The notes: generated by a model from the sequence alone, not told the origin. A stretch of 64,000 bases of DNA from Rubinisphaera margarita (GCF_022267515.1 NZ_JAKFGB010000009.1:186001-250000), one strand, 5' to 3'. Counted from the stretch's first letter, positions 21,173-30,299 are shown. A program made the numbers and translations.

Positions 21173-21460
21173 TCACTCAACCAGCCCGCAGAAGTATGGC
21201 GTGCGATCGACGTGCGGCAGAACCTGCGGCTGGTAAATCGTGGTGAACGCCTCGGCTGTCTTGTGAACTTCCCAGGCTTCCTTCGTCTCCCAGTGCTCGC
21301 TGAGCAGGAAGTTCTGCGGATCGTTCTGGTCGTGGTAGACTTCGAAGCGAACGCAACCGGGCTCCTGCCGCGAAAGGCGGCCGGCCTGGCGGAGCAGTTC
21401 CTGCATTTCTTCCACGCGACCGGCTTCGTGGACTCGCAGCACGACATTGATACAAAACAT
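21173..21460 (-). CDS. ABM-domain protein, putative quinol monooxygenase (YgiN-like)
   Basis: 95 residues, the usual size of a single ABM (antibiotic biosynthesis monooxygenase) domain. The core EPGCVRFEVYHDQNDPQNFLLSE and the motif HWETKEAWEVHKTAEAF match the family. These small ferredoxin-like proteins act as dimers without cofactors, often on quinols or aldehydes; the substrate is unknown. The gene converges on the GFO/IDH gene, 19 bases apart. Confidence 0.85.
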   Translation of the reverse strand: MFCINVVLRVHEAGRVEEMQELLRQAGRLSRQEPGCVRFEVYHDQNDPQNFLLSEHWETKEAWEVHKTAEAFTTIYQPQVLPHVDRTPYFCGLVE

Positions 21461-21603
21461 TCCGACGTCTCCGGGGTATCAGTGGACTCTCTTGAGGGCA
21501 GCATCGGTTGGAGAGGCGTGGAAAATGCCAGCCGTCCCCGCTAAAACGGAACTTTCCGGCGCACTGTACTGCGCTGAATTTCAGAGTTCCAGCGGAGCGT
21601 CCT

Positions 21604-22380
21604 GTGACCGAGTCCATTCTGGCCGCCGATGTCGGCAATACGCGGGCCAAGTTCGCGCTGCTGAAACGCGCGTCTGATACAGCACTCCCTGAACCACTGC
21701 AGACCGTCGTCTGGAACTACGATCGCCCCTTCTCTCCGACTCTCCTGCAGAACCTTACATTCGACCGGTTCGTGATTGCCGGCTCGCATTACGGGCATAT
21801 CGATGAAATTGTGCAGGCCTGGCCGAATCAACTGCCGCAGCCTCGAGTGATCCGCTCGGCTCGCGAGCTTCCGATTGAACTGCAGGTCGATGCCCCCGAT
21901 CTCGTCGGCGTCGATCGCGTGCTCAATGCGTTGGCCGCTCGCTGCGAACAGCCAGGCGTCCCGGCGATTGTCATCGACTCCGGCACCGCCACCACAATCG
22001 ATGTCGTTTCCGAAGCCGGGGTGTTTCTCGGCGGCGCGATCCTGCCGGGCTATGAACTTTCCGCGCATGCTCTGCACGACTACACCAACAAGCTCCCCCT
22101 CATTCCGCTGAAAGACATTCTCGGCGACACCCCGGAAGTGATCGGAAAGAACACGTACGCCGCCCTCCGCAGTGGACTCATTTGGGGACACGTCGGAGCC
22201 GTGAACGAAATCGTGCAGCGAATCACCGCCGAACTGCATTACGACTCGGCTTCAGACCCGGCGATTTACCTCACCGGCGGAGCAGCCCCGCTCCTGAAAG
22301 ACCACCTCGGCAAGACCGTTCGCGAACGCCCGCAATTAACCCTCCAGGGACTCGCCCACATCGCCAGTCAACTCCCGTAG
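21604..22380 (+). CDS. coaX: Type III pantothenate kinase
   Basis: 258 residues, typical of CoaX, which phosphorylates pantothenate in the first step of coenzyme A synthesis. Motifs of the ASKHA fold are present: DVGNTRAKFALL at the start, GVDRVLNALAA, DSGTATTIDVV and GGAILPGYELSAHAL. The GTG at 21604 is chosen because it directly precedes the first beta strand and has GGAGCG upstream; an in-frame extension to 21508 is not family-like. It diverges from the ABM gene. Confidence 0.94.
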   Translation: MTESILAADVGNTRAKFALLKRASDTALPEPLQTVVWNYDRPFSPTLLQNLTFDRFVIAGSHYGHIDEIVQAWPNQLPQPRVIRSARELPIELQVDAPDLVGVDRVLNALAARCEQPGVPAIVIDSGTATTIDVVSEAGVFLGGAILPGYELSAHALHDYTNKLPLIPLKDILGDTPEVIGKNTYAALRSGLIWGHVGAVNEIVQRITAELHYDSASDPAIYLTGGAAPLLKDHLGKTVRERPQLTLQGLAHIASQLP

Positions 22381-22552
22381 GGACCGCTGCGCAGACGCGG
22401 ATTGCGCGTTCCACCATAGTAGACGATCTCTGCTTCACTCAACTTCGGTCGCGGCAACAAACCTGATCGCCGACCGACTAGACTAAGCTCGGCTTTCCGA
22501 GCCAGTATCGCGGTGGATTGAAATCGAGGGCTCCCAAAGCATGGAACCCGCA

Positions 22553-22590
22553 TTTCACTCTGGCCCTCTCCTCAGGGGGCGAGGGAACTC
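22553..22590 (-). repeat. Dispersed intergenic repeat, copy 1
   Basis: The minus strand reads CCCTCGCCCCCTGAGGAGAG followed by GGCCAGAGTGA. It matches, with few changes, the plus-strand segment at 45421-45458. The segment lies just downstream of gatB and may form a small hairpin. Confidence 0.55.
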
Positions 22591-22609
22591 GTGTTCGCTG
22601 GCGATTTCC

Positions 22610-24100
22610 TTACCTCGCGGCAATCCGATCGAGAAGGGTCTGGCGAACGGTTTTCGGGTCCGCGCCTTTGAGTTCCTTCATCACCTGGCCGATCAGCGGG
22701 CCGACGGCCTGTTGTTTGCCGCCTTTGACATCGTCGACAATCTTCTGATTGCGGTCGAGGACGCCATCGACGATCGCTTCGATGGCTCCGGTATCGGTCA
22801 CCGGCTTCAGGCCCTTCTCATCGATGATCCGGTCGACGTCTTCCACCACGGGAGTGGAGTCGGGGTGAGCGAGGAACTCGGCGAAGACTTCGCGGCCGCC
22901 CTTGTTCGTCAGGTCGCCGGAGACGATCTTCCCGAGAAGTGTTCCGAGCACCTCGGCTGGAATCCAGAACTGACCGATCGTCAGGCCACGGTCATTCAAC
23001 TCGCGTTGAACGTCCTGCGTCACCCAGTTGGCGGCCTGTTTGCCGTCGCCGCAGGTGCGGGCCACGGTTTCGTAATACTCGGCGTACTCGCGGCCCTGGT
23101 CGACAATCACGTTGGCATCGTAGGCCGACAGCTGATATTCCGACTCGAACCGCTGCTTCTTGAGCGAGGGGAACTCGACCAGTTCGTTGCGGATCTCGGC
23201 CAGAAAAGTGTCGTCGACCGTAATCGGCACCAGATCGGGATCCGGGAAGTAGCGGTAGTCGGAGGCTTCTTCCTTGCCCCGCTGAGCGAACGTGGTCCCC
23301 TTGTCGGCGTCCCAGCCGCGAGTCTGCTTGGCGACATCGCCGAAACGTTCGCCGGTCTTCTGCCAGTGCTTGAACTGCCGCGTGCTTTCGTGCTGAATGG
23401 CCGCCTCGACGCCGCGGATGCTGTTCATGTTCTTGATCTCGACAATCGGCGTGGCGATGACCGAACCGTCTTCCTGCGGAATGTGCAGGTTCACGTTGGC
23501 ATCGCAGCGGAGGCTCCCCTCCTGCATGTTGCAGTCGGAGACGCCGAGATAGGTCATCAGCAGACGCAGCTCTTCAAGATACTTCCGGGCTTCGAAGGCC
23601 GAGTTCATGTCCGGCTCGGAAACAATCTCCAGCAGCGGCGTGCCGGCCCGGTTCAGGTCGACCAGGCTGTCGCCGCCGCGGCCCGATTCATCGTGCATGT
23701 TCTTGCCGGCGTCTTCTTCGAGATGGACGCGGTTAATTCGCACCCGTTTCTTCTCGGGCGACAGATCGGTCTCGACGTCGAGATACCCGTTGCTGCTGAA
23801 CGGAAGATCGTACTGGCTGATCTGATACCCCTTCGGCAGGTCGGGGTAGAAGTACTGCTTGCGATCCCATTTGGTGAAGCGGGCAATCTCGCAGTTCAGT
23901 GCCATCGCCGAACGCACGGCGAGCCGAAACGCCTTGCGGTTCATCACCGGCAACGTCCCCGGCAGGCCGATGGTGACCGGATCAGTCTGCGTATTGGGAG
24001 CATCCGGGTTGAAGCGATTGATGCAGCCGCTGAAGAGCTTCGTCTCCGTCAGCAACTGAACGTGAACTTCGAGACCGATGACAAGCTTGTAATCTGACAT
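22610..24100 (-). CDS. gatB: Aspartyl/glutamyl-tRNA(Asn/Gln) amidotransferase subunit B
   Basis: 496 residues, normal for GatB, which with GatA and GatC converts misacylated Glu-tRNA(Gln) or Asp-tRNA(Asn). The catalytic domain begins YKLVIGLEVHVQLLTETKLF and has GLPGTLPVMNRKAF, YFYPDLPKGYQISQYD and the segment DYRYFPDPDLVPI. The C-terminal YqeY-like tRNA-binding domain includes KIVSGDLTNKGGREVF. gatA and gatC are not adjacent. Confidence 0.96.
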   Translation of the reverse strand: MSDYKLVIGLEVHVQLLTETKLFSGCINRFNPDAPNTQTDPVTIGLPGTLPVMNRKAFRLAVRSAMALNCEIARFTKWDRKQYFYPDLPKGYQISQYDLPFSSNGYLDVETDLSPEKKRVRINRVHLEEDAGKNMHDESGRGGDSLVDLNRAGTPLLEIVSEPDMNSAFEARKYLEELRLLMTYLGVSDCNMQEGSLRCDANVNLHIPQEDGSVIATPIVEIKNMNSIRGVEAAIQHESTRQFKHWQKTGERFGDVAKQTRGWDADKGTTFAQRGKEEASDYRYFPDPDLVPITVDDTFLAEIRNELVEFPSLKKQRFESEYQLSAYDANVIVDQGREYAEYYETVARTCGDGKQAANWVTQDVQRELNDRGLTIGQFWIPAEVLGTLLGKIVSGDLTNKGGREVFAEFLAHPDSTPVVEDVDRIIDEKGLKPVTDTGAIEAIVDGVLDRNQKIVDDVKGGKQQAVGPLIGQVMKELKGADPKTVRQTLLDRIAAR

Positions 24101-24598
24101 ATTCTCAGGGCATTTTCACAGGGAATTCGAGCAGGAATCGCCCGTCAGTTTAGATCGCGACGGGGAGCGCGGGCAACCGAGCGGCGGCTGGGCCGGGTTC
24201 CGCGATCTCCGCAGTTCCGCCGCTTAGCGATGTGCAATCGTCATTCTAGAGACACGATTCGAAACGAAAACCCATTCCTACTGTTTCGTGCAAGCTGGCT
24301 ACCGACGAATAAGCGCTTTGTTGAGAAAAGGACGGTCTCGAAGGCTTCAACGGTCGCCGAGGCTTGAGCTCGGCGAAACAGTGTGATCGAATATGAGATC
24401 TTTGGCAAAGATGCATGCTGGCGTCCGCTCGGAGTGAACGATTGTTGCAACGCATTCCCTAGATGGTCCCGATGTGCTATCCCAGGCCGAATGTTGTCAC
24501 CAGCATAAGCAATACAGCCATAGGAGTACCGGTGGTGATGAGTATAAATCGTCCGATCGTACCGGTTTTTGCATTGGCGTAATTCACAAGGAAATACC
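24101..24598. other. AT-richer intergenic region upstream of the beta-rich membrane protein
   Basis: 498 bases. From about 24240 the base composition becomes visibly richer in A and T than in the flanks. A minus-strand open frame (24241-24678) has no family likeness and overlaps the next gene. No gene is supported; the region may be remnant foreign DNA. Confidence 0.4.
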
Positions 24599-25087
24599 AT
24601 GAGCATCGACTGGTTATCACTACTTATTGGTGCCAGCCCGCTGTTGATAGGCATCATTCTTCGGTTTATCTTGGACATGAGGATCTATCCCAAGATAATC
24701 AAAGGGCTTAACTGGACACCGGTTAGAGGCATATTTCGCGCTAACCCACCCAATTTGCGTGGCGAATGGGACGTTTACTGGGAGAGCAGCAGCAAGAATT
24801 TTCCCAATACAAATGATCGTCACAAGACTGCAAGAATTTATCAGCTCCACGATCATTGCTATGCAGACTATGCAGCTCTTGACGAGCGGTACGTCATGAC
24901 GGGAAAGATTGAAGGAAATTACATCACGGGAATATGGTATAACCCCAATGATCGACATGGGTACCGAGGAGCGTTTCAGTTGAGAATTGTCAGTTCCAAG
25001 AAGCTGGAAGGGCGTTGGCTGGGTTTCTCGACGACAGAACCGTCAATTAATTCAGACAAGTATACGTGGACAAAGAACCCAATATAG
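24599..25087 (+). CDS. Membrane-anchored beta-rich protein of unknown function
   Basis: 162 residues. One hydrophobic segment at about 4-25 (SLLIGASPLLIGIILRFIL) is followed by a basic stretch and then a region of alternating strands from about residue 50 (GEWDVYW, GKIEGNYITGIWYN, GAFQLRIV, LEGRWLGFS), which looks like a small lipocalin-like barrel. Membrane anchor plus barrel recalls CBASS Cap15 effectors, but only one membrane segment is seen and no cyclase gene is nearby, so this is only a resemblance. ATG at 24599 follows AAGGAAATACC. The gene is AT-richer than its neighbours, which suggests acquisition. Confidence 0.7.
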   Translation: MSIDWLSLLIGASPLLIGIILRFILDMRIYPKIIKGLNWTPVRGIFRANPPNLRGEWDVYWESSSKNFPNTNDRHKTARIYQLHDHCYADYAALDERYVMTGKIEGNYITGIWYNPNDRHGYRGAFQLRIVSSKKLEGRWLGFSTTEPSINSDKYTWTKNPI

Positions 25088-25237
25088 GCCGGTTAGCTGA
25101 TTTTAGAGGCCACAAAACAAGTGGGGGGGTGAAGCTCCTGCCATGCTTCTCAGCTCTAAACGATGATGTGGGTAGTTCAAACTCGCATAAAACATCTACC
25201 GGAATCACAAGATCCACACGCACAAATGAGAATCGCC

Positions 25238-26107
25238 ATGAAAAAGTCCGTCTTACTCGCAGTCCTTCTGGCCTGCTCCATGACTTCACAACCCACCATC
25301 GCCGCTCCGCCGCTCAAGGACATCACCTTTGCCACCGTCAACTCGCACGAGTTGAAGCTCGATCTTTATCTTCCGAAGGACGCGACGGATCCGCCGCTGG
25401 TGGTGTTTATTCATGGGGGCGGGTGGCGGAACGGGTCGCACAAGCGGTGTCTCACGCCCTGGCTGACGGATCATGGGTTCGCCGTCGCGAGTATCAGCTA
25501 TCGGCTGACCGACAAGGCGGTGTTTCCGGCTCAGGTTCACGACTGCAAGGCCGCGGTGCGGTGGCTGCGGGAGCATGCCGGGGAGTATGGCTACAACGCG
25601 AAACGGATCGGCGTCGCCGGGACTTCGGCGGGGGGCTATCTTGCGGTCTTTCTCGGCGTGACCGGTGGGGACGAGGAGTTCGAGGGAACCGTCGGCGGCA
25701 ATCTGGCGCAGGACTCGACGGTGCAGGCGGTGGTCGACTATTACGGCCCGACCGACTTCGTGCTTCGCTCAAAGAACCAGCCACACAAAACCGAGAAGCC
25801 CGATTCCCCGGTCGGCCTGCTGCTCGGAACGCCGGCCAGCGCGGACCTCGACCTGGCCCGCCGCGCGAGCCCGGCCTTTCATGTGTCCGACGAGGCAGCT
25901 CCGCTGCTGATCATTCATGGCGATCAGGACAAGACGGTGTACCTCGATCAGTCACAGCGGCTCGAGGAGGAATACCGGACGCTGGATCTCGACGTGACGC
26001 TCGAAGTCGTCGAAGGGGGTGGCCACGGGGGAGATGCCCATTTCACGAAAGCGTATCGGGACAAGGTCGCGAAGTTTCTGGAGACGCATCTGAAGGCGGC
26101 GAAGTAA
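25238..26107 (+). CDS. Secreted alpha/beta hydrolase (BD-FAE-like esterase)
   Basis: 289 residues. A signal peptide (MKKSVLLAVLLACSMTSQPTIAA) precedes an alpha/beta hydrolase fold with the oxyanion motif HGGGW, nucleophile Ser130 in GTSAGG, probable Asp in HGDQDKTVY and His in EGGGHGGD. Relatives include feruloyl esterases that trim plant polysaccharides; the substrate here is not known. The start at 25238 is chosen over upstream ATGs because it begins the signal peptide. The C-terminal hydrolase half of the fusion at 55295 is of the same class. Confidence 0.9.
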   Translation: MKKSVLLAVLLACSMTSQPTIAAPPLKDITFATVNSHELKLDLYLPKDATDPPLVVFIHGGGWRNGSHKRCLTPWLTDHGFAVASISYRLTDKAVFPAQVHDCKAAVRWLREHAGEYGYNAKRIGVAGTSAGGYLAVFLGVTGGDEEFEGTVGGNLAQDSTVQAVVDYYGPTDFVLRSKNQPHKTEKPDSPVGLLLGTPASADLDLARRASPAFHVSDEAAPLLIIHGDQDKTVYLDQSQRLEEEYRTLDLDVTLEVVEGGGHGGDAHFTKAYRDKVAKFLETHLKAAK

Positions 26108-26239
26108 ACCGCTGGCGAGGAGGGTGGAATCCGATGACGTCTTGTCGATTCTGTTTTCTGCCTGACCACTCAGGCAGAGAGGTCACTGAGAGATGACTGC
26201 CCTGCGAAGCTGACGAACGTCTTTGACAAAGGAGCTGTG

Positions 26240-26623
26240 ATGCGAAGGTTGATCGTTGTTGCCGCCTCGCTGTTTGTGACCGTCGTCATTGTTGCTTCCA
26301 CGATGCGGGCCGAGGTTCTTGAAGCCGCGGGTGCTGGGAAGTCGCTGGACTGTGCGCTTTACACGAAGTTCTACCAGCCGAATGAACATGGAGCGTTCTT
26401 CCTTCCGGCCGAGCTGAAGTGGAAGGTGATGCCTCGCTATCAGGGGCGAAACGCAGACGGCTCGTCATTCGTCGATGACCGCGTGACGCTGGTGCTGCAG
26501 GACACAAAGCGAGGCTTCTGGCCGTTCATCGCGAAGATGGATCTTGAAGAAGCCGAGGCGTTGCAGGAAGCGTTGGCGGAGGTGGTTGCCGAGAAGAAAG
26601 CCGGGGACAACGAGGGGAAGTAA
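26240..26623 (+). CDS. Small exported or membrane-tethered protein of unknown function
   Basis: 127 residues. The N-terminus (MRRLIVVAASLFVTVVIVAS) is a signal peptide or membrane anchor. The rest is hydrophilic with a glutamate/alanine-rich helical tail. No family is recognised. The ATG follows AAGGAGCTGTG, a good ribosome-binding site. The gene directly downstream, 20 bases away, encodes a two-helix membrane protein, so the two are probably co-transcribed. Confidence 0.7.
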   Translation: MRRLIVVAASLFVTVVIVASTMRAEVLEAAGAGKSLDCALYTKFYQPNEHGAFFLPAELKWKVMPRYQGRNADGSSFVDDRVTLVLQDTKRGFWPFIAKMDLEEAEALQEALAEVVAEKKAGDNEGK

Positions 26624-26643
26624 ACATTGAACTGAGGAATCGG

Positions 26644-26883
26644 ATGTTGAGTCAATCCAGGGCGGCGGTGCTTTATGTCTCCGTTTTTCTGACTGGGTGT
26701 GCTGTCGTGCTCGGAACCGCGTACTACAGGGCATCGGTCATTCTGGCGGATGAGACAGCGCGGGGTGAGCCGACAATGGGCCCGGGACTTCATCTGTTGA
26801 CCGGAATCCTGGTCGCGCCGTTAGGGGGACTTGTCGCCATCAGCCTGCTACATCTTTTCCGTAGAATACGGGGCCGGCGTTGA
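26644..26883 (+). CDS. Small two-helix membrane protein
   Basis: 79 residues with two hydrophobic segments (about 8-27 and 47-70) and a basic C-terminus (RRIRGRR), which predicts both ends in the cytoplasm. The family is not recognised. ATG at 26644 follows GAGGAATCGG. It lies 20 bases after the preceding small gene and is probably translated from the same transcript. Confidence 0.65.
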   Translation: MLSQSRAAVLYVSVFLTGCAVVLGTAYYRASVILADETARGEPTMGPGLHLLTGILVAPLGGLVAISLLHLFRRIRGRR

Positions 26884-27295
26884 GCGACTGAATTTCCTTC
26901 GGCGATGTGCGATTCGACGACCTCTTGCGAGCATGCGTAATCCGCTGAAGCTCAAGAGAACGACGCAAGTTCAGGCGAGCGGCCGATGCGTTCTCCTACG
27001 GCTTCGCCGCCCTGATCTCAGAGCTATCACGGCCACGCTTCAGGTTAAGGCCTGTGAAGCACGACACGCACATTTCGAGAGGGAGACCTCTGGGTGCAAA
27101 ATGTGGACTTCTACATCATCGACCTGAATGACGGACGATTCTTCGTCGTCAACCACAACACATGAGTCGGAGGACGTTTGAGAGAGTCTTTGTCTGCCCC
27201 GCAGGAATTCCCGCCGGGACGCTGTTCATCCACAGACAGGAATGTCTGTGCCACTGGTCGTGGGTAACGGGACCGGTGGCTGAAGCAGGTTCCTG
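26884..27295. other. Intergenic region with a possible gene remnant
   Basis: 412 bases between the small membrane gene and a convergent gene. The only protein-like stretch is the short frame at 27058-27165, described separately. No promoter or terminator stands out. Confidence 0.4.
27058..27165 (+). pseudogene. Possible C-terminal remnant of a lost gene
   Basis: A frame of 35 codons opened only by a stop reads REGDLWVQNVDFYIIDLNDG then RFFVVNHNT. The pattern of strands and turns looks like genuine protein, unlike most random frames here, but there is no start or ribosome-binding site. It may be the tail of a decayed gene; the family is unknown. Confidence 0.25.
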
Positions 27296-27565
27296 TTACA
27301 TCGGGGCTTGAAATCCCATGACCTGGAAGCGGGCGAGGTCCATGGGGGTGGTGATTTTGACGGCGGCGATCTGGTCGTAGCCGATCATGACTTTGCGGGC
27401 GCCGTGGCTGTCGGGGGTGTCGCGGTCCATCAGCAGGATGCCGCCGGAGACGAGGTAGTTGCTGAACTGCATCGATTCGCCGAGCTTGTTGACGACGAGC
27501 CCCTTGCGGGGGATCGATTCGGGCCAGCTTTCAAAAACGTTCCGCCAGTGTTCGGTCATGTCCAT
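27296..27565 (-). CDS. Conserved-looking hypothetical protein
   Basis: 89 residues. It starts MDMTEHWRNVFESWPESIPR and ends PMDLARFQVMGFQAPM; no signal peptide or membrane segment is seen. The family is not recognised. The codon use is strongly GC-rich at third positions, as in neighbouring genes, which supports coding. Starts at 27565 or 27559 are equally possible; a longer frame to 27658 has a low-quality N-terminus. Confidence 0.6.
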   Translation of the reverse strand: MDMTEHWRNVFESWPESIPRKGLVVNKLGESMQFSNYLVSGGILLMDRDTPDSHGARKVMIGYDQIAAVKITTPMDLARFQVMGFQAPM

Positions 27566-27914
27566 GACGTGTGCTCGCTTCGAGGGTGATCGTGCCGGGG
27601 TGCGGCGGGATTGGTCTACTTGATTGCGAACCATCAGGAGGCATCGCGGTTGAATCAACCGGGGCGCCGCTTCTTCAAACGTTCAGGAGACGGAAGCCGG
27701 TCCCGCCGGTCTTGAACCACGGAGACACGGAGGTCACAGAGACATTATTGACAGGGGCATCCGGGACCGTCTCAGGTTCGAAGCAAGTCGTGCGTTGCTT
27801 TGAGTGAGATCGGACTGGACGACTCTCTGGGCCCTCTGTGTCTCGGTGGTGAACGGTGTCGATGCCGCCGTCTTGCTGGAATACGGCTGCATCGACCGAG
27901 CCTACTGGAGTTGA
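27566..27914. other. Intergenic region with an inverted-repeat element
   Basis: 349 bases without a supported gene. It contains the 27-base inverted repeat pair at 27716-27850 and little else of note. Confidence 0.5.
27716..27850. repeat. Inverted-repeat element, possible MITE-like unit
   Basis: The arm at 27716-27742 (ACCACGGAGACACGGAGGTC then ACAGAGA) pairs with 27824-27850 at 23 of 27 positions, with 81 bases between. Similar GGAGACACGGAGG-type intergenic repeats are familiar from several bacterial genomes. Confidence 0.65.
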
Positions 27915-29177
27915 TTAAGCCGCGAGGCGGCGAGTGGTGTTGAGCTCTTCGCGTTCGCAGGCGGTATCGACGACTTTCAGCACGGCGTCGGCAACGAGGT
28001 CGATGTCAGCCGTGGTGAGTGTCGGGTGGACCTGGAACATCAGGCTGCGGTCGCCGAAGGCTTTCGCGTTCGGCAGGCGTTCTTCCGGTGCGAGCAGGGT
28101 GGTCTGAAACGCTTCTTCCAGGTAGATCTCGGCACAGCTGCCGGAGCCGCAGTTGATTCCTTCGGCCTGGATTGCCTGGATGACACGATCGCGACTCCAG
28201 CCGGCCTGCAGCTGCGATTCGTCCAGATGAGCGTAGAACTTGTAGTAGCTGTGATAGGTGTCTTCCGGAACTTCGGCGACGCGAAGAGCATTCGATTCGG
28301 CGAAACGCTGGCGGAAGCGATCGGCGTGAGCCCGGCGGGTTTCGATCCACTCGGGGAGACGTTCCAGAGCGATGCGGCCGATGACGGACTGCATCTCGGC
28401 CATCCGCCAGTTCGTGCCGAGCGAGTCGTGCAGGAAGCGGAAGAGACCGTTGTTCTGTCCGTGCTGGATCTTCTGCAGATTCTTGCCGTGATCCTTGAAG
28501 GACCAGGCGACGCGATGCAGGAAGTCGTCATCGGTCACAACGAGTCCGCCTTCACCGCCGGTCGTGATGATCTTATCCTGGCAGAAGGAGTAGGCGGAGA
28601 TGTCGCCCCACTTGCCGACGGGGACGCCTTTGTATTTCGCGCCGTGAGCCTGAGCGCAGTCTTCGATGACCTTGATGTCGTGCCGGCGGGCCAGATCCAT
28701 AATCTGATCCATCTCGCACGGGCGGCCAGCCATGTGAACGGCGATGATGGCGCGGGTGTTGCGGTTGATCAGCGGCTCGATCGTGCCGGCGGTCAGGTTC
28801 TGTGTTTCGGGATCGATATCGGCGAAGATCGGAATGCCGCCCCGCATGGTGACGGACGACGCCGTGGCGACGAACGTGTGCGAAGGAACGATGACTTCAT
28901 CGCCGGGCCGCAGATCGATGGCGTACAGAGCCAGTTCGAGAGCGACGGTGCCGTTGGCGACGGCGATGGCGTGCTTCATGCCGAGCGATTCAGCGTACTC
29001 GGCTTCGAACTTCCGGCCCTGCTCGCCGGTCCAGTAATTCACGCGGCCGGAGCGGAGCACATCGGTCACGGCGTCGATCATTTCTTCATCGAACACGGGC
29101 CAGCCGGGCAGGGGGTCGGTGCAGTGTTTCGAGCCGCCTTCGATGGCCAGTCTGTCAGCAATTCGTGAAGCCGTCAT
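27915..29177 (-). CDS. DegT/DnrJ/EryC1-family PLP-dependent aminotransferase
   Basis: 420 residues. These enzymes transfer an amino group to nucleotide-linked keto-sugars for cell-surface glycans or secondary metabolites. Seen are the start of the fold GWPVFDEEMIDAV, the cofactor region VANGTVALELAL, VPSHTFVATASSV, EDCAQAHGA with the PLP-binding Asp, and the internal-aldimine lysine in FCQDKIITTGGEGG. The ATG at 29177 follows AGGGAAGGATTCC. No other nucleotide-sugar gene is adjacent; gmd at 44383 is the only one in the window. Confidence 0.92.
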   Translation of the reverse strand: MTASRIADRLAIEGGSKHCTDPLPGWPVFDEEMIDAVTDVLRSGRVNYWTGEQGRKFEAEYAESLGMKHAIAVANGTVALELALYAIDLRPGDEVIVPSHTFVATASSVTMRGGIPIFADIDPETQNLTAGTIEPLINRNTRAIIAVHMAGRPCEMDQIMDLARRHDIKVIEDCAQAHGAKYKGVPVGKWGDISAYSFCQDKIITTGGEGGLVVTDDDFLHRVAWSFKDHGKNLQKIQHGQNNGLFRFLHDSLGTNWRMAEMQSVIGRIALERLPEWIETRRAHADRFRQRFAESNALRVAEVPEDTYHSYYKFYAHLDESQLQAGWSRDRVIQAIQAEGINCGSGSCAEIYLEEAFQTTLLAPEERLPNAKAFGDRSLMFQVHPTLTTADIDLVADAVLKVVDTACEREELNTTRRLAA

Positions 29178-29357
29178 GGAATCCTTCCCTGTGTCGTAAC
29201 TTCTGCCAGGCATTCGGCTGCGAGCTGGTCCTTCAGCTCACCCGTAGCCAATGGGGCGTGGGAATCTACGACAGGAGCGGCAAAGCGTCAAGATTGGTTC
29301 CTCGGATCGGAAAGTCCCGTTGCCCTGTTCTCGGGGAACCGCAATAATCCATCCACT

Positions 29358-30008
29358 ATGACAACCAGTGCGACCGCTACCGATCCCCAGACCGGGACTT
29401 CCGTTCCCGCCAGCACCCCGGCGACTCCGCAGTCGCCCGGCGTTTCCGTGCCGGTTTCGCGCTATTACGTGTTCTTCGCGATTCTGATCTTGGGCACCTT
29501 CTGGGATCTCTACAGCAAAGAAGTTGTGTTCCGTTCCCTCGGATATCCCGGCGGAACATCGACGTGGATGCAAACGTATCTCAACGGCTGGGTGAAGTTT
29601 CAGCTGCATACCAGCTTCAACGAAGGAGCCCTGTGGGGCATCGGACAGGGTTATACGCAGGTCTTTGCCGCGTTGTCGGTAGCTGCCGCGATCGGGATTA
29701 TCTGCTGGCTGTTTGTGTTCCGAGCCGCCCGCAGTCTGTGGCTGACAGTCACCATGGGCCTGGTGATGGCCGGGACGATGGGCAATCTTTACGACCGGCT
29801 CGGCCTGCATGGCTGCGAAGTGATGGGCCGGGAACTGTTCGCCGTTCGTGATTTTCTCGCGTTCACGTTCGGAAACTACCACTACCCGATCTTCAATTTC
29901 GCCGACGTCTTTCTCGTGACCGGCGCCGTCATGCTGGCGATCTTTTCGCTGTTTGTCGATTTGCCGGAGAACAAACCGGCCGACAAAGCGACTTCGCCAA
30001 CTCGCTAG
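29358..30008 (+). CDS. lspA: Lipoprotein signal peptidase (signal peptidase II)
   Basis: 216 residues. LspA cleaves the signal peptide of prolipoproteins in the cytoplasmic membrane. Four hydrophobic segments and the conserved boxes are present: NEGALWGIGQG, GTMGNLYDRLG, Asp165 in VRDFLAF and Asp183 in FNFADV, the latter two being the aspartyl-protease pair. Compared with the usual 160-170 residues there is a Thr/Pro/Ser-rich N-terminal extension of about 36 residues. The protein fits the presence of a lipoprotein candidate at 53276 in the same window. Confidence 0.93.
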   Translation: MTTSATATDPQTGTSVPASTPATPQSPGVSVPVSRYYVFFAILILGTFWDLYSKEVVFRSLGYPGGTSTWMQTYLNGWVKFQLHTSFNEGALWGIGQGYTQVFAALSVAAAIGIICWLFVFRAARSLWLTVTMGLVMAGTMGNLYDRLGLHGCEVMGRELFAVRDFLAFTFGNYHYPIFNFADVFLVTGAVMLAIFSLFVDLPENKPADKATSPTR

Positions 30009-30299
30009 AGCCAATTCAGAACTCGACTGCTGGCGTTTGCAGGAGCAAACTCAGTCTGGCAGGGGATTGGCGCCGATGCGACTGCGGGAAAATGCTCTAA
30101 CGACAATCGGGCTCGGTTGTTTTCGCCATCTTTTTGACATCGCTCTGCTGCGCACTAGGTTTGAGCAGAGATTCACATGTTGACGTCAGTAGACATGCCC
30201 TTCAGCGATCGGAGGCGTGTGTCGAACGATGTGATGAAATAGCGTCCGTCGTGTGGATCCCATGCCTCCCCCGAAGAGCTGCTCCACAGAGAGAACCTC

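Noticed and set aside
22541..24097. A 518-codon plus-strand open frame.
   Set aside because: It is antisense to gatB and shows no family pattern.
24241..24678. A 145-codon minus-strand frame in the AT-rich patch.
   Set aside because: It overlaps the start of a better-supported gene, has no family likeness and no good ribosome-binding site.
24599..25087. Naming this protein a CBASS Cap15 effector.
   Set aside because: Only one membrane helix is seen and no cyclase gene lies nearby; the resemblance is structural at best.
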